DNA of 13,465 bases. Origin: Acidobacteriota bacterium. Lineage in GTDB: Bacteria; Acidobacteriota; Terriglobia; Terriglobales; Acidobacteriaceae. This document shows, one piece after another, positions 1 to 7,588 of this stretch. The DNA is taken from positions 1-13,465 of the forward strand of contig JAJYAE010000095.1 of the NCBI GenBank assembly GCA_021779695.1. Reading direction: 5' to 3'. The position numbers and the translations under genes are program-made. The first letter of the stretch is position 1. The number at the start of each line of letters is the position of its first letter. Below the pieces are notes generated by a model, which saw only the letters and a list, made by a program, of their open reading frames with translations, did not search any database and had not been told where the DNA came from.

Positions 1-6
1 AGAGCC

Positions 7-222
7 TCAGTTGCAAGCTTGATTACCGGACAGGTGGGTCACTTCTGCAAAGCAGACCCGGGTCAATTCTCGAAAGCGCCGAAGATCCCCGGTGACAGAA
101 CAAAGATCGTATACGCGCGAGGATAAGCCAACGCTGCGTATTATCGGTCCGGGAATTGCCCGCGCGAATTCTTCCGGCAATATAACGTTGTTCCTATCGA
201 AATGCATCGAATCAGCCTTCAC
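7..222 (-). CDS. Doubtful small hypothetical protein (71 aa)
   Basis: I do not recognise this protein. It is a 71-residue open frame with a GTG start at 222 that is preceded by an AGGGG-type ribosome binding site about 4 bases upstream. A second possible start is the ATG at 207, which would give 66 residues. The product is basic, has no membrane segment and no motif I can name. It lies on the same strand as the other small genes of this flank, but it has no clear operon partner. Codon use is only weakly gene-like, and an overlapping + strand frame of similar quality exists, so it may be a chance frame. Confidence 0.2.
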   Translation of the reverse strand: MKADSMHFDRNNVILPEEFARAIPGPIIRSVGLSSRVYDLCSVTGDLRRFRELTRVCFAEVTHLSGNQACN

Positions 223-483
223 TTTTCCCCTAAGGGCGTGGCCAGCAAGTCCTCTTCAACAAAGAGTCCCATTGAGGAAGAGTCAGAAACTCCATTGCTG
301 CAAGATTAAGAGTAAAAGTGGAGCAAACCAAAATCCAGGCTTGCCGAGCAGAATCGACCAGAGTTTAAAGAAAGTACCGGGCAAAGCCTCAAGCGTAGAA
401 GGAACTGGTCAGAAATTCGCTGTCTGCCCCCCGCGTTCTTCTCCCGGAGGCTTCTCGCTCCGCGCCGCCTGATTCGCACCGGG
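223..483. other. Spacer with no supported feature
   Basis: Open frames on both strands cross this stretch, but they are rich in Ser, Arg and Pro and lack a ribosome binding site. I see no RNA gene, repeat or clear hairpin. Confidence 0.4.
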
Positions 484-828
484 CTAATCCCCCCGCGGTT
501 TGCCGCGCATTCTGAGCAGCACTTCGATAATGGACTCAGACCCCTCGACACCCTCAATTTCATCGATGGCCGGTATGCGCACGCCCGGTGATGCCACCCG
601 GGTGAAGTTTGACGGCGGAATATAGGATCGATAATGCCCGGCGCGAACGGCTCGGGGAGAAAATACCCGCCACCCGTTCACCCATGTGGCGTCAGATTTC
701 GCGACTGCATAGCCATGTTCCAAGAGTGATTGCTCGATCTCTGGTGTGATTAATGGCGGCGGTACGTCGGTATAACCGTCGGAATCCATGTGTGCGATGA
801 CCATGATGCTGATCGCTTCTTCGTTCAT
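484..828 (-). CDS. Hypothetical protein (114 aa)
   Basis: The family is not recognised. The frame is open further upstream, to 912, but the ATG at 828 is preferred. A near-perfect Shine-Dalgarno GGAGGA sits 3-4 bases before it, and the residues encoded upstream of it look random. The 114-residue product starts MNEEAIS and is soluble, with no signal peptide or membrane segment. A proline-rich segment lies near residue 20, a Trp-containing stretch (WVNGWRVFSP) near residue 55, and the C-terminus is charged with a basic tail (RMRGKPRGD). Composition is balanced, as in a real protein. No partner gene is adjacent. It could be a small accessory or phage-derived protein. No function can be given from sequence alone. 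Confidence 0.5.
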   Translation of the reverse strand: MNEEAISIMVIAHMDSDGYTDVPPPLITPEIEQSLLEHGYAVAKSDATWVNGWRVFSPRAVRAGHYRSYIPPSNFTRVASPGVRIPAIDEIEGVEGSESIIEVLLRMRGKPRGD

Positions 829-840
829 GATTCCTCCAAT
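823..840 (-). promoter_or_regulatory. Strong ribosome binding site setting the start at 828
   Basis: Read on the - strand, GGAGGAATC directly precedes ATG at 828. This is the best Shine-Dalgarno in the left flank and decides between the starts at 912 and 828. Confidence 0.6.
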
Positions 841-1153
841 GGTGGCCGATTCATAACGGGCTGTCGGAGGCAATACGGCTGTCTGGCTTGCCGCAGCCAA
901 TGGCCAATTCAACCGACAGATTGTGATGGGAACAGTGGATCCGAACCATTGGACCGGTCATCCCCGAGCAATCGACCGCACGTCGAGGGCAGGATTGCTG
1001 GCGGATTCGAGTTGATACCTAAGCATGCCCGGCCCCCCAACAACGCGTCCTAGAGGCTCCTGGTGGGTTGCTTTTCCCCGGATCATTGCCGAGAGCAGCA
1101 GGACTATCTGATCCCCGGCAGTTAGTGCGGACACGGTTCGTGCCCGGACGCAG
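829..1153. other. Stretch without a supported gene
   Basis: About 325 bases lie between the unknown gene at 484-828 and the frameshifted gene at 1154-1377. Frames on both strands are open here but have no credible start and an unnatural composition. I see no terminator hairpin with a T-run and no repeat. Confidence 0.4.
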
Positions 1154-1377
1154 TCAAATTTCGGTGGGAAAATACCTCTCCGCCCTGGACACATCTTGTG
1201 CCGCATTGACCGGATCGTCGGCCAGCGTGACCTCCGCCGCCCAGTACCAATCGCCAGCGCCAAGGCGCACATCGAGTTGGCCAGAGAGGGTCGTCGAGAT
1301 GAAATGGCGCGTGCCAAGTGGTCCACCAGATGCTCCAGCTCCGCGATGAACTTGGTCAGATACTGATTAGGATTCAT
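1154..1377 (-). pseudogene. Putative frameshifted small gene (about 74 aa)
   Basis: Two gene-like halves sit in different frames. The first half starts at ATG 1377, with an AGAGGG element about 12 bases upstream. It encodes roughly 23 residues of a plausible amphipathic helix (MNPNQYLTKF... ending HLAR). After about position 1309 this frame turns into Arg/Ser-rich nonsense. The frame one base back becomes gene-like instead, with high G/C at third codon positions and segments such as RHFISTTLSG, GDWYWAAEVTL and RAERYFPTEI, ending at TGA 1156-1154. Joining the halves gives about 74 residues. No slippery heptamer is visible at the junction, so an inactivating indel or a base-call error is likelier than programmed shifting. 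The protein family is not recognised. Confidence 0.3.
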
Positions 1378-2662
1378 GGGTTCTCTACCCTCTTATTGGG
1401 GAGTTGAATGCGAGTACCGACCGTTTGTGCATGCGGCACTAGTGCGCTCAATCCCAGAATCAGAGGTGTCTAGCGTCAACGCCAGGAGCTTGAAAAGCCG
1501 GAGACCTTGCATCATTGACCACCAGCGGTAGCAGGTCCGACCGGGCAAATCCGAACTGTAATCAGAGCCGCGGCACTTAGCTCCGGGGGAAACAACTGCG
1601 CTGAGGGACGGCAAAATGGTAACGGTCCTGGTGCTGGTCAGGAATTCAGCCGCAATAATTGGCGCCGCCCGGTCCGGCGGTTGATCGAGGGATTAAGGGT
1701 CTTCCGGGCCCAGACTGTCACGCTCGCTCGCAGTCTCTCTTGATCTCTATCCATTTATGCGCCCGCAATCCCCAGCCAGAATACGCGGTCTGTCACGTGC
1801 TACGGTGCTGCATGCAACCGCTGTTCAGCTCAGACTCGAATCCCGCGCGTACCACTCCGGATGAGCCGACATGTAAGCCTGGTCAACTCGCGGCTGGTTC
1901 GCAATCGCAGAACTAAACACTCCAGTCCGTCATTGTGGTCGATCGGGGTGCAACGGAGGAGCAGCCTTATCCCGGTCCATTCTGCGCAAGCTGGCAAATA
2001 GGAGCATTGATCGAGCGGAAATTCAATCGATATTCGGAATCATTGCGCAGTCGAATACCGCAGAGAGTTGCTCGGGAATTCCATGCATCTGATGCACAAT
2101 TCGGCAAGCTATTGCTCCGTGGATGGCCGTCGATCAGGTTGCAATACCGCCGGTCGATGCCGCGAAGTCCGGCAAATCTAACGTGATTTTGTTTCGACTT
2201 GATGTTGAGGCAGAAGGAAATTGAGATTCTTTGTTTCAGAGTAAAAGCAAAAAAGCCACCGGCGGACAAGGTGCTATCTCGAGAATAAGTCACGCTTCTC
2301 TGTCCCAGCCGGTGCAATTCGCGATCGAGATGCAGATTGACAGTGCGGCGCGAAGCACTTTGCAGTTGGGATCTTTGCCGAGCTGATGCTACGTAGTCCA
2401 GTACGGAGTTCTGCGATTTAGAGCTGGCCTCGGCGTGGATCTTTGCGGAGTTGAGTGTCTTTCCCGGTCGCGCAATCTACCGGCGTGAGGGAGATTTCGG
2501 GGGAACGTCCAGATGGCAAGGGGAAAAGGTGGTCTAAAAGGGGGTATGTCAGCACAATCATGCTCGGCTTCCCAGTTGAAGTGCAATTCGCAACTATAAG
2601 AGAAAAAGTAACTTACAGGATGGTTCTTGGATCTTTATTGCTCCAAAATCCATCTTTGAAAA
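1378..2662. other. Long gene-poor stretch
   Basis: About 1.3 kb with only short chance frames, unnatural in composition on both strands (Ser/Arg/Pro/Cys-rich) and without ribosome binding sites. I looked for tRNA T-arms, transposase remnants, terminal inverted repeats and CRISPR-like repeats and found none. The last part (about 2590-2662) is AT-rich, leading into the CGTACG array, which would suit a promoter or a decayed element. Confidence 0.4.
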
Positions 2663-2664
2663 TT

Positions 2665-2714
2665 CGTACGTTTCGCGTACTGTACACGTACGGATATCAC
2701 ATTATTTCCGTACG
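2665..2714. repeat. CGTACG array at 11-base spacing
   Basis: CGTACG occurs at 2665-2670, 2687-2692 and 2709-2714, and the near-copy CGTACT at 2676-2681. The starts are 2665, 2676, 2687 and 2709, which is exact 11-base spacing with one unit missing at 2698. Each unit is itself a palindrome. The last two units also form a larger inverted repeat, CGTACGGA and TCCGTACG, around a 12-base centre. One helical turn between copies points to cooperative protein binding on one DNA face. Direct repeats at 11-base spacing are known for OmpR/PhoB-type regulators. The flank to the left is AT-rich. No gene starts immediately next to it on either strand, so its target is unclear. Confidence 0.5.
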
Positions 2715-3001
2715 ATATCCGGAGTTGGATACAGGCCAATCTCTTGCTTTGCCGTCAACTTCCCAGCATCCGCCTCCCGATTCTATTGGCCCCTTGCTCT
2801 GCCGTTCGGAGCCTATTCACGCAGCCAATCGGAGTTATGCGGAAGCGCAGATCTGGGAATCATGCTGGTTCATGGAATTCTTCCTGGGTTGCGCCAAAGC
2901 CCGCAGGTCAATCAAAGACCAAGCTAATGTCGCAATTTCGTGTGGCAATCCCGGCTTCGGCAGCCATGATTTCATCCCGTAGTTCGATCATCCAGTTGTC
3001 C
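2715..3001. other. Stretch without a supported gene
   Basis: Between the CGTACG array and the end of the membrane-protein gene I see only chance + strand frames (for example around 2744-2982) that lack a ribosome binding site and have an unnatural composition. No obvious intrinsic terminator for the leftward genes is visible. Confidence 0.35.
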
Positions 3002-3250
3002 CTAGTCGTCGTAAAAATCCGGATCATCTGGCAAGATCCCCTTGTGCATTAGCCAGTAAAACAAGACCAGAGGCCACAGGATTAGCAAAAATGGCGTGAC
3101 AATTAGGGCCAAGAGTCTGGTCTCCGGGTGCCACCTCAGGAAGAAGCAATCCTGCCTGGGAGCGGCCAGCAGGCAGGAGATGAGACCCGCAAAGCACGCC
3201 GAGAAGACGGCAATGGCGATGACCGCAACGGGATTTAGCTCGCTTAGCAT
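3002..3250 (-). CDS. Small two-helix membrane protein (82 aa)
   Basis: The family is not recognised. Two hydrophobic segments are visible, at about residues 8-30 (rich in Val, Ala, Ile, Phe and Cys) and about 45-68 (LIVTPFLLILWPLVLFYW). They are joined by a short polar loop with basic residues and followed by a very acidic tail (DDPDFYDD). This predicts an inner-membrane hairpin protein. The ATG at 3250 overlaps the end of the upstream gene by 7 bases (ATGCTAA). There is no strong Shine-Dalgarno of its own, so translational coupling to the preceding small acidic protein is likely. Small membrane partners of this sort can act as effectors or anchors, but nothing here proves such a role. Confidence 0.55.
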   Translation of the reverse strand: MLSELNPVAVIAIAVFSACFAGLISCLLAAPRQDCFFLRWHPETRLLALIVTPFLLILWPLVLFYWLMHKGILPDDPDFYDD

Positions 3251-3513
3251 GGCGAGATATTGTGCATGATCAGTGCCATCTCGGGCACCGTCTCCGCGTC
3301 TGGATCGTCGAACTCCAGGTCTGTGTCAAAGTCATTCAGCACGTCGAATGAATCGTCGTCCCAAAATGCATCGGCTGCTTCGCGGCCTCCGTTCGCTTCA
3401 ATTATTTGGTCGATGATGCCAGATGCCAGCTGGAGTTGGAGCTTACTCGGTGCGCAATTCTCCCCATCCGTTGCTTTCCGGATCGTCGGTTGTGAGTCTT
3501 TCATCAGTTCCAT
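3244..3513 (-). CDS. Small acidic hypothetical protein (89 aa)
   Basis: The family is not recognised. The frame is open to 3573, but the ATG at 3513 is chosen because GAGAGGA lies 8 bases upstream of it, whereas the 3573 start has nothing comparable. The product has a short polar N-terminus (MELMKDSQ), a helical segment (QLASGIIDQIIEANG, about residues 28-42) and a strongly acidic second half full of Asp/Glu (about residues 48-76). Such an acidic tail suits a DNA mimic, a charged partner of a basic protein, or an unstructured region. It overlaps the following membrane-protein gene by 7 bases and follows the zinc-ribbon/XRE gene by about 140 bases, which suggests a shared leftward transcription unit. 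Confidence 0.5.
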   Translation of the reverse strand: MELMKDSQPTIRKATDGENCAPSKLQLQLASGIIDQIIEANGGREAADAFWDDDSFDVLNDFDTDLEFDDPDAETVPEMALIMHNISPC

Positions 3514-3653
3514 CTGCTTGGTCCTCTCGGGGTCGGGTGTTCGGAATTTCCGACCCAGTCCCGATGATGGCACTGAATCTCAGCTCAACTCCCAGCTCGT
3601 TACGAAGGGAATGTGCACCATTTCGCACACCCCGAGCGGTGCAGGGATGAAGG

Positions 3654-4097
3654 TCAATCTTTGATTCTCGAACGGGAATCGACCTTAGGTTGACGATCGC
3701 GAACCCTGACAATTATCTGATCGATCTCAAGGTCCAGCGCGGAAGCAGCCCTAAACAACAGCGCGAGATTAGAAATCTGTCCGCCTTCGGCACGGGTGAT
3801 AGCTGTTCGGTGCACCCCGATTTGGCGCGCAAGTACACCCTGCGAGATGTGGCGTCGCATCCGCAAGCGTCGGATAAACGCCCCGACTGACTCTCGAATC
3901 GACCTTCGATTCGGAACTGGACTGCCTGTCTGGGAGGTAGCTCGAAGTCGGTAATAGACGATCCCGAGGGGCTGTCCGCAACGTCTGCATCTCGTCCCTG
4001 CGACATTGTGACCGGAGGCAGTTGCGTACTGAGAGAGGTGACAGGACGGGCAGCAGGCTGTTAGTTGGATTGAAAAAGTGTCTTCATAATTGAGCAT
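3654..4097 (-). CDS. Zinc-ribbon plus XRE-family HTH regulator (147 aa)
   Basis: Probable DNA-binding transcription regulator. The N-terminal part has a zinc-ribbon pattern: Cys16-x2-Cys19 and Cys37-x2-Cys40. The C-terminal part (about residues 72-130) is a Cro/C1 (XRE) helix-turn-helix. It shows the usual run of features: IRRLRMRRHISQ, then LARQIGVHRTAITRAE with the turn Gly94 and the recognition helix about 96-104, then a LLFRAASALDLEIDQII closing helix. The start at 4097 is supported by GGGAGA a few bases upstream. It is transcribed away from drmD, with 200 bases between the two starts, the classic position for a regulator of its own and the neighbouring operon. Whether it controls DISARM is inference. 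It could equally control only the two small genes downstream of it. Confidence 0.75.
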   Translation of the reverse strand: MLNYEDTFSIQLTACCPSCHLSQYATASGHNVAGTRCRRCGQPLGIVYYRLRATSQTGSPVPNRRSIRESVGAFIRRLRMRRHISQGVLARQIGVHRTAITRAEGGQISNLALLFRAASALDLEIDQIIVRVRDRQPKVDSRSRIKD

Positions 4098-4297
4098 GGC
4101 TCTCCCGGTTTCATGAGGTGGCGGTGGACGCCGAGACGCGAAGATCTCGGCCAGCGGGTCAGCAGAGATCCAGGCAAGTGGTCCGGCCAGAGCCGGGACG
4201 GGACCTCTATTGGGAGTCAGAAGGGGACTGGCCGGCAGGGAAGGATGGACATATGCGCTAAACTTCCGTTAACCACGCATAGTTTGGAGACTCATCT
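4098..4297. promoter_or_regulatory. Divergent control region between regulator and drmD
   Basis: This 200-base region must hold the drmD promoter and that of the regulator. I find no convincing -35/-10 pair. Visible elements are an inverted pair GATCTC (4143-4148) and GAGATC (4165-4170), which could be an operator. There is also an imperfect GC-rich hairpin, GTCCGGC (4181-4187) and GCCGGGAC (4192-4199), flanked by GGTCC/GGACC. None is proven, and in GC-rich DNA such short pairs arise by chance. Confidence 0.35.
4253..4261 (+). other. Two-codon mini-ORF (ATG CGC TAA) ahead of drmD
   Basis: An ATG at 4253 with AAGGA (4241-4245) seven bases upstream is followed after one codon by TAA. It is in the same frame as drmD, whose frame also holds TAG at 4280-4282 before the TTG start at 4298. 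It may be a start-stop leader that slows ribosomes, a decayed original start, or chance. Confidence 0.25.
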
Positions 4298-4300
4298 TTG
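4286..4300 (+). promoter_or_regulatory. Ribosome binding site for the TTG start of drmD
   Basis: GGAG at 4286-4289 lies eight bases before TTG at 4298. An in-frame stop at 4280-4282 rules out any start further upstream. The next plausible in-frame start (GTG, about 4419) would remove the conserved QPGQIV segment, so TTG 4298 is the best choice. Confidence 0.55.
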
Positions 4301-7300
4301 TATCCCCAGGGCGGCCACAATCGGATTTGCAACCCAGCCATTGCACACGACTCGGTACCGCAGCCCGGTCAGATTGTTGGAGTTCGCCAGCGCCTTTTCC
4401 TGACCGAAGAGGTTCAAGTGCCGGTCAATTCGAAGGATTCCACCCTGGTTAGGCTGTCGTGCATCGATGACGATGCCCAGGGTCAGCCACTCGAAATCCT
4501 TTGGGACAAAGAGCTGGATGCCCGGATTCTTTCCGAGGAGGCATGGGATTCAATCGCTCGCCGGGGCTTTGATCCAGGCCGTCAATTCTCCGCTTATCTG
4601 AATTCTCTTCGCTGGAACTGCGTCACATCGACGAATCCTCGACTTCTCCAATCACCTTTCCGAGCCGGCATCCGCCTGGATGCTTATCAGCTTGAGCCCC
4701 TGCGAAAGGCGCTGCAGCTTCCACGAGTCAACCTCTTTATCGCCGACGATGTTGGGCTCGGAAAGACGATTGAGGCGGGTCTGATTGCCCGCGAACTGCT
4801 ACTTCGGAAGAAGGTTCGCGAAATTGTAGTTGCGTGCCCGCCGTCGATGCTGCTGCAGTGGCAGGAGGAACTCGATAGCAGATTCGGTCTGCACTTCGAG
4901 ATCCTGGACAAGGATTTCGTGCAGCGGGTTCGGCAGGAGCGCGGTTTCGGTGTCAATCCATGGACCACCAATTCCCGGTTCCTTGTCTCCCAGCGACTGC
5001 TAATTGACGAGTCATACTCCGGTCCGATGGCGGATTGGCTTGACACATTTCGCCCGGGGACGCTGCTGATATTGGACGAAGCACACCACGCGGCACCGGC
5101 GAGCGGCCAACGTTACGCGATCGATTCGCAGATCACGAAGGTCGTCCGTGACATCGCCCAGCGATTTGAACACCGGCTTTTCCTTTCGGCGACTCCTCAC
5201 AACGGGCATTCAAATAGCTTCTCGGCGCTGCTGGAAATCCTCGACCCGCAGCGATTCTGCCGCGGAGTGAAGGTGTCGACAACGTCGCTCCGGGAGGTAA
5301 TGGTGCGCAGGTTGAAAGACGATCTGCGCGAAGTCGTCGGGGGATTTCCCAGGCGGGAAGTTGTCCAGGTCAATATCGACGGGCTTCCTCCCGATGCGCC
5401 CGAGCTTCGTCTTGCCGAACTGCTCGACCAATACCGGCAGTCGCGCGAGACAAGGTTGATCCAGGAGACGCGGAGAATTCAGTCGGCTTCCGGTCTGCTG
5501 ATCTGCAATCTCCAGCAGAGGCTCTTCTCATCCGTGGAGGCATTTTCGCGAACCTTGAGGGTTCATCGGAAGACTGTCCAGAGACAGTGGGACGCCGCGG
5601 CCAAGCCTTTGCCCCACCGACAAACGCTGCGACTCGACATTCTCAAGCGCGGCATGGACGCGGATGACGACCGCTCGGCGCTCCCGGAAGCGCAGCAGGC
5701 AGCCGAAGAGGAGGCCGAGATCGCCGCGGTTTCAGCGGCAACTTCCGGTCCAACTGAATCGGTGACTGCTCGTCAGCTCTTCGAAAACGAGCAGGCGCTT
5801 CTGGACCAGATGTCAGAGATCGCCGAGGCGGCACGAACCCAGCCTGATGCCAGAATCAACAAACTCGAGGAGTGGATTCGCGAAAACATGTGCCCGGACC
5901 TGGAGACTCCGGGCGCAAAATGGACCGATATCAGGGTCATCATCTTCACGGAGTACGACGACACAAAGCGATACCTGGTTCAGCAATTGACCAAGTTAAT
6001 CGCTGGGACGGACCGGGCAGACGATCGCATTGCCGTCTTTCACGGACCGACTCCCAACGATGAACGAGAAGCAATCAAGTCTGCATTCAATTATCCCCCG
6101 TCCAGAAATCCCCTCCGTATCTTGGTTGCCACCGACGCCGCTCGCGAGGGTCTGAACCTGCAGGCGCACTGCTGGAACCTCTTCCACTTCGATGTTCCGT
6201 GGAATCCCAGCCGGCTTGAGCAGAGGAATGGCCGCATCGACCGCAAGCTGCAGCCCAGCGAGGTGGTCTACTGCCACTACTTCTACTATGTTCAGCGGCC
6301 TGAAGATCGAGTTCTCCGCGCTCTGGTCCGCAAGACCCAGACCATCCGCGAAGAGCTTGGAAGTCTGGCCCGGGTCATTGACGATGGTCTGGATGTCCTG
6401 ATGAAGAACGGCATCCGGCGCGCTCAGAGCGAAGACCTGGCCAAAGAAATTGACGCCTTTGATCTCGACGCCGAGCATCGCGCAGCGGTCGAAGAGGAAC
6501 TTGAGGCAAGCCGCGAGCGGAAATTAGATCTGAAAAAGCAGGTCGACCAGTTGCGCAACATGCTCGAGTCATCCCAGGAGGCGATCGCATTTTCAAAGCC
6601 GCACTTTGCTTCGGCGGTATCGTGCGCGCTGCAGATTCTCGGCGCGGAGCCGCTCAAGGCCCTCGGTCCAGGAGAAAGCGGCTCGAAGTTTGTCTTCCCA
6701 GCCATGGATCAGAGGCAGGGCGCCGACCCCACGTGGGCGTCCACCATGGATAGCCTCAGGGAGCCGCGACCGCGGGGAAAGAAGCTCTGGGAGTGGCGCC
6801 GCGAATCGCCGATCCGCCCAGTTGTCTTCGAGGACCCCGGCGTCGTAACCGACGAGGTCGTCCAGCTTCACCTGGAGCAGCGGGTCGTCCAGCGGCTGCT
6901 CTCCCGGTTTTCATCCCAAGGATTCATCCACCACGATCTGTCCCGCGCCTGCCTGGCGCAGTCCACCGATGCTGTTCCTCGCGTCCTGCTCATCGGGCGC
7001 CTGGCACTCTTCGGCCCCGGCGCCGCGCGTCTGCACGAGGAACTGATCTTCATCACCGCACGCTGGGTCGACCCAGCGTTGCGCAAGGAAGCTCTAACGC
7101 CGTATGCGCGCAACCGGGAAGACAAGACACTGGCCCTCCTCGACACCTCTCTGCTCGATCTGCACGAGGGGCAGATTCCGGACGTGATTAGCCGCCAGTT
7201 GGCTGAATCCGCTCCGAATGACGTGCAGGAACTGCTGCCCCATCTCGATCGCCGGGCTGAAGAATACGCTGCCGACGCCATCTCGCTTCTCCAGAAGCGC

Positions 7301-7582
7301 GGCGAGGTGGAATCGAAGGCCATGCGCGCGATCCTGGAGCAGCAGCAGAAGCACATCACCAAAACCATCGGCGACCATGATCGCAACCGCCAGCTGACGC
7401 TCAACTTCACCGAAGATGAAACCCGTCAGCTCGAATCCAATCGCCGCTACTGGGACAAGCGCCTCAGGGCCCTCGATAAGGAATTAACCACCGAACCCGC
7501 CCGAATACGCGACCAGTACGAGGTCCGCGCCAAACGGATCGAACCCATCGGCCTCGTATATCTCTGGCCGGTGACGAGGTAG
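4298..7582 (+). CDS. drmD: DISARM class 1 SNF2-like helicase DrmD (1094 aa)
   Basis: SNF2-family ATP-dependent helicase/translocase of class 1 DISARM, presumed to act on DNA in the cytoplasm with the other Drm proteins. After an N-terminal domain beginning QPGQIVGVR (about residue 22), the ATPase core shows Walker A DVGLGKT (Lys156, Thr157), DEAH at 260-263 followed by HAAP, and SATPHNGH from 297. The second RecA-like lobe has IIFTEYDD, ATDAAREGLNLQ from 611 and the arginine-finger motif QRNGRIDR at 642-649. Motifs are intact, so the enzyme should be active. Between the lobes (about 450-530) and after the helicase part (about 730-790) lie charged, coiled-coil-like segments. A long C-terminal domain of unknown function ends VYLWPVTR. 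The start is TTG, supported by GGAG. The stop overlaps the ribosome binding site of drmMI. This frame matches what I know of DrmD in length and order. Confidence 0.95.
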   Translation: MYPQGGHNRICNPAIAHDSVPQPGQIVGVRQRLFLTEEVQVPVNSKDSTLVRLSCIDDDAQGQPLEILWDKELDARILSEEAWDSIARRGFDPGRQFSAYLNSLRWNCVTSTNPRLLQSPFRAGIRLDAYQLEPLRKALQLPRVNLFIADDVGLGKTIEAGLIARELLLRKKVREIVVACPPSMLLQWQEELDSRFGLHFEILDKDFVQRVRQERGFGVNPWTTNSRFLVSQRLLIDESYSGPMADWLDTFRPGTLLILDEAHHAAPASGQRYAIDSQITKVVRDIAQRFEHRLFLSATPHNGHSNSFSALLEILDPQRFCRGVKVSTTSLREVMVRRLKDDLREVVGGFPRREVVQVNIDGLPPDAPELRLAELLDQYRQSRETRLIQETRRIQSASGLLICNLQQRLFSSVEAFSRTLRVHRKTVQRQWDAAAKPLPHRQTLRLDILKRGMDADDDRSALPEAQQAAEEEAEIAAVSAATSGPTESVTARQLFENEQALLDQMSEIAEAARTQPDARINKLEEWIRENMCPDLETPGAKWTDIRVIIFTEYDDTKRYLVQQLTKLIAGTDRADDRIAVFHGPTPNDEREAIKSAFNYPPSRNPLRILVATDAAREGLNLQAHCWNLFHFDVPWNPSRLEQRNGRIDRKLQPSEVVYCHYFYYVQRPEDRVLRALVRKTQTIREELGSLARVIDDGLDVLMKNGIRRAQSEDLAKEIDAFDLDAEHRAAVEEELEASRERKLDLKKQVDQLRNMLESSQEAIAFSKPHFASAVSCALQILGAEPLKALGPGESGSKFVFPAMDQRQGADPTWASTMDSLREPRPRGKKLWEWRRESPIRPVVFEDPGVVTDEVVQLHLEQRVVQRLLSRFSSQGFIHHDLSRACLAQSTDAVPRVLLIGRLALFGPGAARLHEELIFITARWVDPALRKEALTPYARNREDKTLALLDTSLLDLHEGQIPDVISRQLAESAPNDVQELLPHLDRRAEEYAADAISLLQKRGEVESKAMRAILEQQQKHITKTIGDHDRNRQLTLNFTEDETRQLESNRRYWDKRLRALDKELTTEPARIRDQYEVRAKRIEPIGLVYLWPVTR

Positions 7583-7588
7583 GCCATG
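7576..7588 (+). promoter_or_regulatory. Ribosome binding site of drmMI inside the end of drmD
   Basis: GAGG at 7576-7579 covers the last codons of drmD, whose TAG is at 7580-7582. The drmMI ATG follows at 7586. This arrangement favours coupled translation of helicase and methyltransferase. Confidence 0.6.

Noticed and set aside
92..472. 126-codon + strand open frame
   Set aside because: It is rich in Ser, Pro and Lys with no credible ribosome site, and has no recognisable motif.
1830..1900. tRNA T-arm-like strings (ACTCGAATCCC, GGTTCGCAATC)
   Set aside because: No acceptor, D or anticodon arm pairs with them, so neither a tRNA nor a convincing attachment-site remnant can be supported.
2455..2982. 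175-codon + strand open frame
   Set aside because: It has no ribosome binding site and an unnatural composition, and it runs through the CGTACG array. It is treated as a chance frame.
3443..3712. 89-codon - strand frame overlapping the acidic protein and the regulator end
   Set aside because: It conflicts with two better frames and lacks a ribosome binding site.
3895..3913. Inverted repeat CGAATCGA / TCGATTCG with a 3-base loop
   Set aside because: It lies inside the regulator gene, in the linker before the helix-turn-helix, with no T-run. It is more likely chance in coding DNA than a terminator or operator.
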